NCBI RefSeq assembly: GCF_029269265.1
Contig: NZ_JARIXP010000001.1
Location: forward strand, 229,568 to 293,567
Reading direction: 5' to 3'
DNA length: 64,000 nt
Origin: Rheinheimera sp. 1928-s
Lineage (GTDB): Bacteria; Pseudomonadota; Gammaproteobacteria; Enterobacterales; Alteromonadaceae
Below, in pieces: positions 44,247 to 53,323 of the stretch; the stretch's first letter is position 1; the number at the start of each line of letters is the position of its first letter. The notes beneath the pieces were generated by a model, which ran no database searches, was not told where the DNA came from, and saw only the letters and a list, made by a program, of their open reading frames with translations. A program made the translations under genes and the position numbers.

Positions 44247-45254
44247 ATGAAATTGTGGCAAAAATCTTTAGTTGCAGTGGCTTTGTCTGCAGCTGCTTTA
44301 GCTCAGGCAGCAGAAGTGAATGTGTATTCTGGCCGTCAGGAAGAACTGATCAAGCCAATGCTGGATAAATTCAGCAAAGAAACCGGCATTAAAGTAAACC
44401 TGATCACCGGTAAACCGGATGAACTGATCAGCCGGATGCAAAGTGAAGGCCGTAACAGCCCGGCTGATTTGTTGATCAGTACGGACGTAGGCCGTCTATA
44501 CCGTGCTGAAACTCAGGGCTTGTTTCAGGCTGTGGATTCCAAGTTGTTGACCGATGCTATTCCGGCCAGCTTACGCCACCCACAGCAACAGTGGTTTGGT
44601 TTAACTATGCGTGCCCGCCCTGTGATGTACGTGCCGGGCAAAGTAAAACCAGAGCAGTTAAGCACAGTTGAAGATTTGGCTGACCCAAAATGGAAAGGCA
44701 AAATTTGCATCCGCTCTTCTGACAATATTTATAACCAGTCGATGGTTGCAGCTTTAATAGCTCAGTTGGGTGAAGAAAAAACTCAGGCATGGGCCAATGG
44801 TTTTGTCAAAAACTTCGCTCAGCCACCTAAAGGCGGTGACCGCGATCAGATCAAAGCAGCTGCTGCAGGTGTTTGTGATATTGCCATTGCCAACACCTAC
44901 TATTTAGGTGGCATGTTTGATGAGGCGGGTGATAAAGCTGCCGCCGAAGCTGTGAAGGTATTTTGGCCAAATCAGCAAGACCGTGGTGCTCATATCAATA
45001 TTTCGGGCGCTGGTGTAGCTAAATATGCACCAAACAAAACTGAAGCAGTGAAGTTGCTGGAATATATGGTGAAACCTGAAGCGCAAAGCTGGTACGCTGA
45101 AGTGAACCACGAGTACCCTGTAGTACAGGGTGTAAAGTGGAGCCAACGACTTGAATCTTTTGGGCAATTTAAGGCAGACCAGTTACAATTGTCGACCTTA
45201 GGTGAATTGAATGCTAAAGCTATCACCGTAATGGACAAAGCTGGCTGGAAATAA
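44247..45254 (+). CDS. fbpA: Fe(III) ABC transporter periplasmic binding protein
   Basis: A 335-residue FbpA/FutA-type binding protein. The signal peptide ends AALAQAAEV near residue 22. The mature start VNVYSGRQEELIKPMLDKF is typical. The adjacent tyrosines in IANTYYLGGM near residue 218 are the conserved iron ligands. It captures ferric iron in the periplasm and hands it to the permease and ATPase encoded next. GGAG precedes the ATG. A hairpin in the gap after the gene probably gives it higher mRNA levels than fbpBC. Confidence 0.93.
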   Translation: MKLWQKSLVAVALSAAALAQAAEVNVYSGRQEELIKPMLDKFSKETGIKVNLITGKPDELISRMQSEGRNSPADLLISTDVGRLYRAETQGLFQAVDSKLLTDAIPASLRHPQQQWFGLTMRARPVMYVPGKVKPEQLSTVEDLADPKWKGKICIRSSDNIYNQSMVAALIAQLGEEKTQAWANGFVKNFAQPPKGGDRDQIKAAAAGVCDIAIANTYYLGGMFDEAGDKAAAEAVKVFWPNQQDRGAHINISGAGVAKYAPNKTEAVKLLEYMVKPEAQSWYAEVNHEYPVVQGVKWSQRLESFGQFKADQLQLSTLGELNAKAITVMDKAGWK

Positions 45255-45287
45255 TTCCCCCGCGTATTCAGTGTTATAGCTATAGAC

Positions 45288-45319
45288 GGGCGACCATCAA
45301 GGTCGCCCCTGCGTTTTGT
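45288..45319 (+). terminator. Attenuator-like hairpin between fbpA and fbpB
   Basis: GGGCGACC pairs with GGTCGCCC across loop ATCAA, followed by CTGCGTTTTGTT. Such partial terminators between the binding protein and permease genes of ABC importers set unequal expression. Confidence 0.55.
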
Positions 45320-45354
45320 TAGAGTCGCGTTTTTTTGAGAAGGACATATTTCGT

Positions 45355-46986
45355 TTGACGAGCCCGTTATTCAGCCGGACTGTAACAGTTTTTGCCTTGC
45401 TATTGGCTGTGCCCGTGTTGGTCGTGCTTGGGTCTTTGCTCACTCCTCAGCCCGAACTTTGGGCGCATTTGCTTGATACTGTGCTGGCCGATTATGTCAC
45501 TAACTCTTTGCTATTGGCTTTGGGTGTGGGTGTGCTGAGCGCAGGCATAGGTACTTTAACGGCTTGGACTGTAGCGCGTTATCAGTTTGTGGGCCGCTCT
45601 GTGGTGCAGTGGTTATTGCTGCTGCCTATGGCGATACCTGCCTACATTATGGCGTACAGCTATACAGGTTTATTAGATTTTGCCGGGCCTGTGCAAAGCC
45701 AGCTGCGGCGCTGGTTTGACTGGTCGTACGGCGATTATTATTTTCCGGAAATCCGCTCTTTGCCCGGCGCTATTCTGATGCTGTCGCTGGTGCTTTATCC
45801 TTATGTTTATATGCTGGCCCGCACCGCCTTTCGTCAGCAATCCGGCTCATTACTCGAAGCCAGCCGCACTTTAGGTTTAACGCCACGTCAGCATTTCTGG
45901 AAAGTGGCTTTGCCTGTGGCTCGCCCTGCCATATTAACCGGAGCTGCGCTGGCGATGATGGAAGCTCTGGCCGACTACGGTACAGTGCAGTATTTTGGCG
46001 TCACTACCTTTACCACTGGTATTTTCCGCACCTGGTTTGGTATGGGTAATCAGCTCGGCGCTGCGCAATTGTCGGCGCTGTTGTGTAGTTTTGTGTTGTT
46101 GCTGCTCTATCTGGAGCAATGGTCCAGACGCAAGCTGAAGTTTTATCAGCAAGGCCAAAAGCAGCAGGAACCCACTCGTCAGCCGCTGACAGGTGTGGCT
46201 GGATTCGCTTTGTTGTTGCTGTGTTTATTGCCTGTGCTGTTGGGTTTTGTCTTGCCAGCGTTGCAGCTGTTAGGCTGGGCTGCAGATCGTTTCGATCAGT
46301 TATTCTCGCCTGGCTTTATTCAGCTTTTAATCAATAGTTTTTCTCTTGCGGCCCTAACAGCTTTAGTGACAGCCAGCCTGGCCTTGTGTTTTGCTTATGC
46401 CAAACGCTTATCCGGCCATTGGTCATTGGCTTTGCCTGTGCGTATTGCTTCTATGGGCTACGCCTTACCGGGCACAGTGATTGCCATAGGTGTGATGTTG
46501 CCGCTGGCGGCTTTGGATAACTCGATAGATTTATGGGCCGAAAAGCAATTTGGCATTCGCACCGGTTTGTTGTTGTCCGGCACTTTAGTGGCGCTGGTGC
46601 TGGCCTATACGGTGCGTTTTATTGCTGTGGCTTTGCATAGTGTCGAAGCGGGTCTGATGCAAATTACCCCTTCAATGGACAACGCCGCCCGTAGTCTAGG
46701 CGAAAGCCCGGTTGGGGTGTTAAAACGTGTGCACCTGCCATTATTGCGTGCGTCGGTGCTGAGTGCTTTATTACTGGTGTTTGTCGATGTATTAAAAGAG
46801 TTGCCCGCCACTTTATTGCTGCGGCCTTTTAACTTTAATACCTTGTCGGTGCGCACTTACGAGTTGGCTTCAGACGAGCGGCTCGCCGATGCGGCTTTGC
46901 CAGCACTTGCCATAGTACTGATAGGTTTAATTCCGGTGATCCTGCTGTCCCGTGCTTTGGATAGGTCTAACAGAGGTGCAAAGTAA
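45355..46986 (+). CDS. fbpB: Fe(III) ABC transporter permease (two fused halves)
   Basis: An FbpB-type permease of 543 residues with about twelve helices. It has two copies of the transporter-coupling EAA loop: EASRTLGLTPRQHFWKVALPVARPA and NAARSLGESPVGVLKRVHLPLLRAS. The fused double permease is usual for this family. The start is unclear: a TTG at 45355 with AAGGA ten bases upstream is preferred, while the frame is open back to 45316. The next gene, the ATPase, starts directly after the stop. Confidence 0.9.
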   Translation: MTSPLFSRTVTVFALLLAVPVLVVLGSLLTPQPELWAHLLDTVLADYVTNSLLLALGVGVLSAGIGTLTAWTVARYQFVGRSVVQWLLLLPMAIPAYIMAYSYTGLLDFAGPVQSQLRRWFDWSYGDYYFPEIRSLPGAILMLSLVLYPYVYMLARTAFRQQSGSLLEASRTLGLTPRQHFWKVALPVARPAILTGAALAMMEALADYGTVQYFGVTTFTTGIFRTWFGMGNQLGAAQLSALLCSFVLLLLYLEQWSRRKLKFYQQGQKQQEPTRQPLTGVAGFALLLLCLLPVLLGFVLPALQLLGWAADRFDQLFSPGFIQLLINSFSLAALTALVTASLALCFAYAKRLSGHWSLALPVRIASMGYALPGTVIAIGVMLPLAALDNSIDLWAEKQFGIRTGLLLSGTLVALVLAYTVRFIAVALHSVEAGLMQITPSMDNAARSLGESPVGVLKRVHLPLLRASVLSALLLVFVDVLKELPATLLLRPFNFNTLSVRTYELASDERLADAALPALAIVLIGLIPVILLSRALDRSNRGAK

Positions 46987-48021
46987 ATGCTGGTATTAGA
47001 ACAGATTTCAATAGCTTATGGCCCGGCCACTGTGGTTAAGGATGTTAGCCTCACTTTGCAACAAGGCCAGATAGGCTGTTTGTTAGGGCCTTCCGGCTGC
47101 GGTAAAACCAGTTTATTACGGGCTATTGCAGGTTTTGAACCTGTGCAAACGGGCTCTGTTCTGTTGGCTGGTGTGGCTCTGTCAGAGCCTGATCAGTTGA
47201 TCAACCCTGAACAGCGCCGTATTGGTATGGTGTTTCAGGATTTTGCGCTCTTTCCACACCTGACTGTGGCGCAAAATATAGCTTTTGGTGTAAAGAAAAA
47301 GCCAAAAGCACAGCAACAACAGATAGTGGCAGATCTTTTGGCTTTAGTAGGTTTGCCCACTCTAGGCGATCGTTATGTGCATCAGCTTTCTGGTGGTCAG
47401 CAACAACGAGTAGCGCTGGCGCGGGCACTAGCGCCAGAGCCTGAAGTCTTGCTGCTGGACGAACCTTTTTCAGGCCTGGATGCCGACTTACGTGAAGCTT
47501 TGGCACAGGATATTCGTGGCATTATCAAACAACGTGGCATCAGTGCTTTAATGGTGACTCATGATCAGTTTGAAGCTTTTGCCATGGCCGATCAGATAGG
47601 CGTGATGCAACATGGCAAACTGCAGCAGTGGGGCAGTGCCTACGAGTTGTACCACCAGCCTGCCAACAGGTTTGTCGCTGACTTTGTAGGTCACGGCGCT
47701 TTGTTAAAAGGTGAAGTGCTGGCGGATGGTCAGGTGTACACAGCTTTAGGTGTCTTTACCCAAACAGAGTCGGAATTCACATCAGGTGCAACTGTGGATC
47801 TGTTGGTTCGGCCTGACGATATAGTGCATGACGACGAAAGTGGTTTTACTGCCAAAGTGGTAGGCAAGTCGTTTCGAGGTTCGCATATTTTATATAGTCT
47901 GGAATTAGAAGGGGCAGAGCAGGTGTATTGTTTAGCGCCGAGCCATCACGACCATCAGTTGCAAAGTCGCATTGGTATTAAACTGGAGCTGGACCATCTG
48001 GTGTTGTTTCAACGGCTATGA
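46987..48021 (+). CDS. fbpC: Fe(III) ABC transporter ATP-binding protein
   Basis: A 344-residue ABC ATPase. Walker A is LGPSGCGKTSLLR near residue 35; the signature is LSGGQQQRVALARAL near residue 135; Walker B is LLLDEPFSGLD; the switch histidine is in MVTHDQ. A C-terminal regulatory (TOBE-like) domain covers about residues 235-340. It powers uptake by FbpA and FbpB. Confidence 0.95.
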   Translation: MLVLEQISIAYGPATVVKDVSLTLQQGQIGCLLGPSGCGKTSLLRAIAGFEPVQTGSVLLAGVALSEPDQLINPEQRRIGMVFQDFALFPHLTVAQNIAFGVKKKPKAQQQQIVADLLALVGLPTLGDRYVHQLSGGQQQRVALARALAPEPEVLLLDEPFSGLDADLREALAQDIRGIIKQRGISALMVTHDQFEAFAMADQIGVMQHGKLQQWGSAYELYHQPANRFVADFVGHGALLKGEVLADGQVYTALGVFTQTESEFTSGATVDLLVRPDDIVHDDESGFTAKVVGKSFRGSHILYSLELEGAEQVYCLAPSHHDHQLQSRIGIKLELDHLVLFQRL

Positions 48022-48034
48022 AAAGAGGCTGTCC

Positions 48035-48757
48035 TTAATAAACAGGTTGTAACAGCTCTAATCTGCGTTGCTGTTTGAGCTGCTGTAAGCCTTGTTCAAA
48101 TTTACGCTGCATGAGCTCTGAGTCCGGATGTGCTTTTGAAAATGCAAGGTACATAGGCCGGGCTTCGACTAGAGGGCCTGTCGGGCTAAGCTGTGCTCGG
48201 TATTCGGCAAGTTCTGTGCTGAGTAGATATTCGGCAACCATTTGTTCGCAAATCACCAAATCTACCCGACCCAGGGCCAGCATTTTTAACGATTCCAGAT
48301 CAGTATTTACTTCGACCCACTCAAAAGGCAGAGTGTTTATGGCTTGAGGGTAGCTGTAGCCACGAACTACGCCTAATCGCAAAGGCGTTTTGGCCAGTTG
48401 TTCCAGTTCGGTAAACCTGATGGGTTTTGTGCTGCTGTGGTAAAACTTCATGTAATTGGTGTAAAGCGGCGTAGGGTAATGTAGATAGCTGGTTCTTTCA
48501 CTATCAAACCAGACACTAATAAGAGCCACAGCTTCGCCCTGCCTGGCTTGAAGTAAAGCGCGGGGCCAGGGTAAAAATTCTATCTGTATTTCCTGCTGCT
48601 GAGTGGCAAAAATCTCCCTGATCAGTTGAATAGCATAACCCTGATTTGGCAGTTGTTCGCCGTTGTGAGGCACAAACTCACTGCTGACAATACGTAACGG
48701 CTCAGCTTGCAAAGAAAAACTCAGCAAAAACAAACTCAGCTGAATCAGACGCTTCAT
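48035..48757 (-). CDS. Family-3 type periplasmic solute-binding protein
   Basis: A 240-residue exported protein with a signal peptide ending SLQAEP (residue 18). The PBP2 fold shows LRIVSSEFVPHNGEQLPNQGYAIQLIREIF and FLPWPRALLQARQGEAVALISVWFDSERTSYLHYPTPLY. This lineage of soluble binding proteins, without ABC partners nearby, is common in Alteromonadales and often acts in signalling. The ligand is unknown. It lies just downstream of the chemoreceptor gene on the same strand, so a sensory link is possible. Confidence 0.85.
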   Translation of the reverse strand: MKRLIQLSLFLLSFSLQAEPLRIVSSEFVPHNGEQLPNQGYAIQLIREIFATQQQEIQIEFLPWPRALLQARQGEAVALISVWFDSERTSYLHYPTPLYTNYMKFYHSSTKPIRFTELEQLAKTPLRLGVVRGYSYPQAINTLPFEWVEVNTDLESLKMLALGRVDLVICEQMVAEYLLSTELAEYRAQLSPTGPLVEARPMYLAFSKAHPDSELMQRKFEQGLQQLKQQRRLELLQPVY

Positions 48758-48871
48758 TGTGTGCCTGCCTTGTTAATGCTAATACATTGATTGTTAGCAA
48801 AAAGAAGCAATAAAAGCAATCTGCTTTACCTGCTTCTTCCTGCCTACAAACCTCAGCAGAGTCTTACTGTT

Positions 48872-50491
48872 TTACAACGTAAAACGGGCTACGGCGTTGT
48901 TCAGTCCGTTAGATAAATTGCGAAGCTCGTGTGCTACCTCGCTGTTATGGCGGGTGGCTTCGCTGTTTTGCGCTGACATAGTGGCAATTCGTTCAATATG
49001 ACCTGCCACTTCGTTACTGGCTGAGTTTTGCTCGTGCAATGACAGTGAAATCGATTCAATCACGCTGACCACCTGTTGAAAGCTGTGCTGGATAATATCA
49101 ATAGCCTGACCTGCCTGGCCCGCCAGTTCTACCCCCATATTCACCTGTTCCACACCAGTACTCATCTGGCCTACAGCATCTACAGTTCCGTTCAGTATGA
49201 CGTCAATCATGCCGGAGATTTCAGTAGTGGACTGAGTGGTGCGCTGCGCCAGTAAACGTACTTCATCTGCGACCACCGCAAAACCACGGCCTTGTTCACC
49301 AGCCCGTGCTGCTTCAATAGCGGCATTCAGTGCCAACAAGTTAGTTTGATCAGCTATGCCTTTGATCACATTGACAATAGAAGAAATTTGCTCGGATTGT
49401 TTACCCAGCTCTTCAATGCGGCCTGAGGCTGAACGCACTACTTGGGCAATACGTTCCATACTGGCCACTGTGTCATTAATCACTTTGCTGCTTTGTTGTG
49501 CTTGCTGGCCTGATTTACCTGCAATAGTCTGAGCTTCGCTGGCATTGGCTGATACTGAATCAATACTGACACTTAATTCTTCCACTGCAGCTGCAATAGA
49601 TGAAGAGGCCCGAGATTGTTCTTCTGCTGAGGCTGACAGTTGTTCAGTGGTGCTGGCAACGGTGGAACTGGCACCACTTAACTCTGCTGCTGCAGATTTA
49701 ATCTGGCTCATCAACTGATGCAACTGAGTTTGCATTTTGCCCAAAGCCAGCAGCAATTCAGCCACTTCATCGCCACCACTGCTGTCAATCTGGTTATTTA
49801 ATTTGCCGCTTGCCACTGATGACACTAAATCTTTGGCCACTTGCAGGCGGTTTTGTAAGGTATTTTTTAAGTACAAGGCGATCAGAATACTGAACACCAA
49901 AATAACCAAACCGCCAATAATTGAGGTCGCAAAGACAAAACTTTTAGCTGCCGCTGCGTCCTGACTGCGGCTGTCCAGCAGATCTCGTTCGCGTTGTTGT
50001 AAGGTGTCCATGTGCAGACGAAGTTGGTCCATAAACTCTCTGCCAACCCCAGTGCGTATAAATTCGCGCACTGCCTGGCGTGCTGCTGTATCTGTACCTG
50101 CTGCTTTCATCTGACTGATGCTGGGGTCAATAGCTTGAGTTAGCCAATCGGTATACAGGCCTTGAATAGTTTTTAAACTTTGTTGTTGCGCCGGGTTATC
50201 CGCAGTTTTTTGCAGTAAATCTTTTAATTCTGTTTCGGCTCCGGTTTTGCCGAGGTGATAAGGCTGCAATGAACTTTCATCGCCGGTAATAATAAAACCA
50301 CGCTGGCCTGTTTCTATATTCACTAAATCTTCAGACAACCTGTTGGTGGTGCGGATCACTTCAAAGGTATGGTTATTCAGTTCTACAGCTTGCTGCATTT
50401 TAGTCAGTTGATTTAACGTAATTAAGGTCGATAAAGTCACCAAAGCCACAATAGCAGCAAAAGCAAAAACAAGTTTTCTAACCAGAGTCAT
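48872..50491 (-). CDS. Methyl-accepting chemotaxis protein with CHASE3 sensor
   Basis: A 539-residue chemoreceptor. Helix 1 spans about residues 7-27. A periplasmic CHASE3 domain (about 40-185; [23 protein letters not shown]) follows, then helix 2 (about 188-210), a HAMP segment, and a long cytoplasmic coiled coil. The tip hairpin is [45 protein letters not shown], the invariant receptor signalling region. It transmits ligand information to CheA/CheW. GAGGTGA precedes the ATG. Confidence 0.95.
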   Translation of the reverse strand: MTLVRKLVFAFAAIVALVTLSTLITLNQLTKMQQAVELNNHTFEVIRTTNRLSEDLVNIETGQRGFIITGDESSLQPYHLGKTGAETELKDLLQKTADNPAQQQSLKTIQGLYTDWLTQAIDPSISQMKAAGTDTAARQAVREFIRTGVGREFMDQLRLHMDTLQQRERDLLDSRSQDAAAAKSFVFATSIIGGLVILVFSILIALYLKNTLQNRLQVAKDLVSSVASGKLNNQIDSSGGDEVAELLLALGKMQTQLHQLMSQIKSAAAELSGASSTVASTTEQLSASAEEQSRASSSIAAAVEELSVSIDSVSANASEAQTIAGKSGQQAQQSSKVINDTVASMERIAQVVRSASGRIEELGKQSEQISSIVNVIKGIADQTNLLALNAAIEAARAGEQGRGFAVVADEVRLLAQRTTQSTTEISGMIDVILNGTVDAVGQMSTGVEQVNMGVELAGQAGQAIDIIQHSFQQVVSVIESISLSLHEQNSASNEVAGHIERIATMSAQNSEATRHNSEVAHELRNLSNGLNNAVARFTL

Positions 50492-50793
50492 GGTTCACCT
50501 CAGTGGGTTAATAGTGGTGGGATTTGAGCAAAGGCCCGCTGCTGTAAAGGGGTCATTACAAACATACGTTGATGATCTGAACTAGATCAGTTGTTTGTAA
50601 GTGAAATTTATACAGGAACGGCACAAATGCGGCAAGACTTAATCGGTTTAGGAGGAGTGACTAAAACCCAGGTTTTAGCTGCAATCTGATAAAGAGAGCA
50701 TACAGAGCGCAAGAGTTAATCATTTGATTAAATTGTCTATTTTGTCTCTAGGTTCGGTTTTGGCATTAAGGCTTCAATGAGGGGGGGAAACCA
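50492..50793. other. Intergenic region upstream of the chemoreceptor
   Basis: A nested inverted repeat is found at 50556-50600 (outer arms TTACAAAC and GTTTGTAA; inner TGATCT and AGATCA). It may be an operator for the chemoreceptor. The remainder up to the cassette array has no convincing gene. Confidence 0.35.
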
Positions 50794-50868
50794 AAGTAAC
50801 TATAAGCTTTGGGGTGACTGGAGCGCAGCTTAAGCCGCCTCAGCCGCGACAGTAACGCCTTGTTATGC
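50794..50868 (-). repeat. Probable degenerate attC site, end of cassette array
   Basis: On the minus strand the R' core GCATAAC (50868-50862) immediately follows the stop codon of the 50871 gene. It agrees with seven of eight bases complementary to that cassette's own start (GTTATACA). The other end, GTTACTT at 50800-50794, is a plausible but weak R''. The interior has TTAAGCCGC, as in other attC sites, with poorer pairing. Confidence 0.45.
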
Positions 50869-50870
50869 AT

Positions 50871-51152
50871 TTACTGCACTGCCGAATTAAACACAATTGA
50901 AAGACTGCTGAGAATAGCCGTAGCAAAAGCGACAAATTGTATGCGTTTTTTGAACTTAGTTGGCTCTATGGCAAAACGTTGTGTTCGTTGCGCGCTTAAC
51001 ATAACCAGCAGCGCTGACATCATCAATAATGCCGGTGACAAGAATGGTGCTTTACCAAACAGGACAATGATTGCAGATGAAGCAACAGCAAGTGCAATCG
51101 CAAACCAGATAGTTGCAACGATAGTATTTTGATTTGGCTCCGCAGAAAACAC
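50871..51152 (-). CDS. Cassette gene 4: small membrane protein, unknown
   Basis: A 93-residue protein with three hydrophobic helices (about residues 12-30, 37-53, 70-88). It begins MFSAEPNQNTIVATIWFAIALA from a GTG, with AGGAG eight bases upstream. That ribosome-binding site lies only 18 bp inside the cassette start. It fills the fourth cassette between attC sites. No family recognised. Integron cassettes often carry such orphan small membrane proteins. Confidence 0.6.
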   Translation of the reverse strand: MFSAEPNQNTIVATIWFAIALAVASSAIIVLFGKAPFLSPALLMMSALLVMLSAQRTQRFAIEPTKFKKRIQFVAFATAILSSLSIVFNSAVQ

Positions 51153-51169
51153 TCTACACTCTCCTATAT

Positions 51170-51229
51170 GTATAACTCTCGCAGAAGGCGCGTCGCCTTT
51201 TGGCGTCGCTCCTGCTGGGATTGTTATAT
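51170..51229 (-). repeat. attC recombination site (cassette 3)
   Basis: 60 bp. On the minus strand R' is ATATAAC, R'' GTTATAC, and the central arms CGCC-AAAA-GGCG and GCAG/CTGC give an imperfect hairpin. R' is complementary over seven bases to the start of its own cassette (GTTATAT at 52246). Confidence 0.72.
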
Positions 51230-51232
51230 GGT

Positions 51233-52105
51233 TTACTGCTTGGGTCTAAGCGTTTCAATAAATTGTGCGTCTACCCAGAATATGTCTACGTTTTCATGGT
51301 TGCCTGGAGCCATATTTCGATTGAAAAAAAGATATTTACCATCCGATGTTACGCTGGCCATTGCTTCCCAGCCTTCGGTATTTATTTTGTCGCCTAAATT
51401 AATGGGTTCCCCCCATGTATCATCTTGCTGTCGATAGCTGATATAAAGATCTGAGTCGCCATAACCTCCTTCTCTTTTACTATCAAATATCAGATAAGAT
51501 TCATCTGCGGCTATGAAGGGATGAAAACTTTTTCCACTATTGATCTCTTTCCCCAGCAGCTTGGGTTCTTCATGTTTGCCATCTACCAATCGTGAATATC
51601 GGATATCCCCGGTAAAATCTCTTTTGAATTCATCAAAAAAGTAAGTCCCTTTTGAGGATGCTGTAAGGCGCATGATAGGCAATTTGTCGAAAGGAGCACC
51701 CAGTGTTTTCACTTCAGACCAGCCAGTCTCGGTGCGCTCCTTGTAACGCTTACCCAGATGCATGGTTTTACCATCTGGCGCGATCAAAGGAGTGCCTACC
51801 CTTGGTGAAAAAACTGATTCATGCCACCGATTATTGGTACTTTTAAAAACAACCATTTCTTGCTTTTCGCTTTCCTTGCTATCTCGAATGAAATAAAACT
51901 CATTGAGTTCAGGTGTGAACGCTCCACTAACTTCCCAACCTTCGGTAGAAACAATACCAGGTGCAAAAATTTCTGGTGTTGAACCGGGTAGCTTTTGCCC
52001 AAGGTAAGGGCCTATCAGCACTGGAGATTCGTTTTTTGCATAACTTTCGCCAACGGCAAATAAAGCTGAAAACACCAGAGCTGCTGACATATAAATACGC
52101 TTCAT
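51233..52105 (-). CDS. Cassette gene 3: secreted WD40/PD40-like beta-propeller protein
   Basis: A 290-residue protein with a signal peptide ending GESYAKNES (residue 24). The mature part has repeated PD40-type blades: FTPELNEFYFIRDSKE, LIAPDGKTMHLGKRYKE, IAADESYLIFDSKREGGYGDSDLYIS and VTSDGKYLFFNRNMA. The last two repeats show the classical D-S/Y-L-x-F-x-S. It is a periplasmic or secreted propeller of unknown ligand. The stop is three bases from the attC. ATAAGGAT serves as ribosome-binding site. Confidence 0.8.
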   Translation of the reverse strand: MKRIYMSAALVFSALFAVGESYAKNESPVLIGPYLGQKLPGSTPEIFAPGIVSTEGWEVSGAFTPELNEFYFIRDSKESEKQEMVVFKSTNNRWHESVFSPRVGTPLIAPDGKTMHLGKRYKERTETGWSEVKTLGAPFDKLPIMRLTASSKGTYFFDEFKRDFTGDIRYSRLVDGKHEEPKLLGKEINSGKSFHPFIAADESYLIFDSKREGGYGDSDLYISYRQQDDTWGEPINLGDKINTEGWEAMASVTSDGKYLFFNRNMAPGNHENVDIFWVDAQFIETLRPKQ

Positions 52106-52239
52106 AATTTATCCTTATTAAAACGTGGTTGATATAGTGCTCAACCTAATCAAACTGACTTTAAAATACCTGACGTCTTTATGATTTGTGGATGAGATGA
52201 TTTTGTTCTGACCGCGATAAATAACGTATTGAGACCTGA

Positions 52240-52299
52240 ATATAACGCCTGAATTAAGCCGCACCGAAAAGCGGCGTCGGCTTGCATGGATTGTTAGGC
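52240..52299 (-). repeat. attC recombination site (cassette 2), classical type
   Basis: 60 bp. On the minus strand R' is GCCTAAC (52299-52293), R'' is GTTATAT (52246-52240). The arms CAAGCCGACGCCGC and GTGCGGCTTAA pair across TTTTCG with one extrahelical base. The pattern is very close to the attC of aadA-type cassettes. The stop TAA of the upstream gene is inside R'. Confidence 0.88.
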
Positions 52300-52770
52300 C
52301 GCGCCTGCCGGGAAAATGCACTCAAACTCTTGAAAGACGATAGGCATGTCAGGCTGAGGCTCATAGCCAGTTCCTTGAAGCTCGTGATGGTAATAATTCC
52401 AATGCGCCTTGCGCCACCAATCAAGCGAGCCGTCTCCTTCACCCTCCATTTTTGCGTGAACCTCCGTGACCTCGTTGAGCGGGAGGATCTGCACATTGGT
52501 TGTGCGAATAATACAGACGGCCTTACCGTTCCAGTCCGTCACTATGTTCAAATCGCCTATACGCGGCAAAGCCTCACCGCTGCTCTCAAAAAACCACAAT
52601 GACGGTGATGTTGCGCGTTTTGTGCCGTTCACGACTAGCTGAGCACACTCATTAGCATCCGTCTCGTTGTCGCAGAAATACCAGGCTGGCGGTGCATCAG
52701 TGGGGAACTGTGATAGCTGAGACTGATGCGCAAGGTAGGCATCCCACATAAGCTTTACAGATCGGTGCAT
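52294..52770 (-). CDS. Cassette gene 2: ASCH-domain protein
   Basis: A 158-residue cytosolic protein of the ASCH family: PPAWYFCDNETDANECAQLVVNGTKRATSPSLW, then RIGDLNIVTDWNGKAVCIIRTTNVQILPLNEV, then GEGDGSLDWWRKAHWNYY. ASCH folds resemble PUA domains and are thought to bind RNA or nucleosides; some are amidohydrolases acting on acetylcytidine. ASCH genes are recurrent integron cargo. The gene starts 21 bp inside its cassette and ends within the attC. Confidence 0.85.
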   Translation of the reverse strand: MHRSVKLMWDAYLAHQSQLSQFPTDAPPAWYFCDNETDANECAQLVVNGTKRATSPSLWFFESSGEALPRIGDLNIVTDWNGKAVCIIRTTNVQILPLNEVTEVHAKMEGEGDGSLDWWRKAHWNYYHHELQGTGYEPQPDMPIVFQEFECIFPAGAA

Positions 52771-52785
52771 AAGAGTGTCCTAATG

Positions 52786-52851
52786 GCCTAACGCCTAAAG
52801 CCTAAAGCAGAGGCGCCGCTTGCGGCGTCCTGCTGGCTTTACTGGTTAGTT
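52786..52851 (-). repeat. attC recombination site (cassette 1)
   Basis: 66 bp. On the minus strand the R' region GCAACTAAC is exactly complementary to the cassette start GTTAGTTGC; R'' is GTTAGGC. The interior arms AGCAGGACGCCGC and GCGGCGCCTCTGCT pair across AA with extrahelical bases. The gene of cassette 1 ends inside this site. Confidence 0.83.
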
Positions 52852-53323
52852 GCTCTACTTTTAGCCATGTCATTGCGTCAAATTTGTTGCGCTCTATTAA
52901 CATGAATTTCTCTGTTGATGCCGCCGTAACCTCATAACCATGCTCGCGAAGAATCTCTGCTATAGATTGCACATACGAGCTTTTAACAAGGGCCTCCTCA
53001 AATGGCTTCCGAAGTGGGATTACTTTAGGGTTGTGCATATTACCCGCTGATAATTGAGCCGCGCTCAGTTCATTCGGATAATGTGCTTTAAGATAATTGT
53101 GAATTTCGGTTTGTAAGCTATCCGCTTGTAATTGAATTACGCGCCCAAGGTTAATACCAGACAAGATACGTTTCTCTTTTTCCAAGATAGCGCTTAGTTC
53201 TGATACATTCCCATTCCGTAACAGAAGATTGTATTTAGTTTCATCTTTATAATGATTTCTAATCTCCCACGCATTCGCGCTTAACGAAGAAACCAAAATT
53301 AGCATTGTAAATATGGCACGCAT
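52802..53323 (-). CDS. Cassette gene 1: exported protein of unknown function
   Basis: A 173-residue protein with a signal peptide (MRAIFTMLILVSSLSANAW, cleavage near residue 18). The mature part is mostly helical (ELSAILEKEKRIL, QADSLQTEIHNYLKAHYPNEL, VQSIAEILREHGYEV). The last ~16 residues (SKASRTPQAAPLL) are encoded by the attC itself, so the C-terminus changes with the recombination site. No family recognised. The start lies about 20 bp inside the cassette, typical for integron genes. Confidence 0.68.
   Translation of the reverse strand: MRAIFTMLILVSSLSANAWEIRNHYKDETKYNLLLRNGNVSELSAILEKEKRILSGINLGRVIQLQADSLQTEIHNYLKAHYPNELSAAQLSAGNMHNPKVIPLRKPFEEALVKSSYVQSIAEILREHGYEVTAASTEKFMLIERNKFDAMTWLKVEQLTSKASRTPQAAPLL

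Noticed and set aside
44038-44250. A 70-codon plus-strand frame before fbpA
   Set aside because: No ribosome-binding site or family match; it runs across the fbpA promoter and its sequence looks random.
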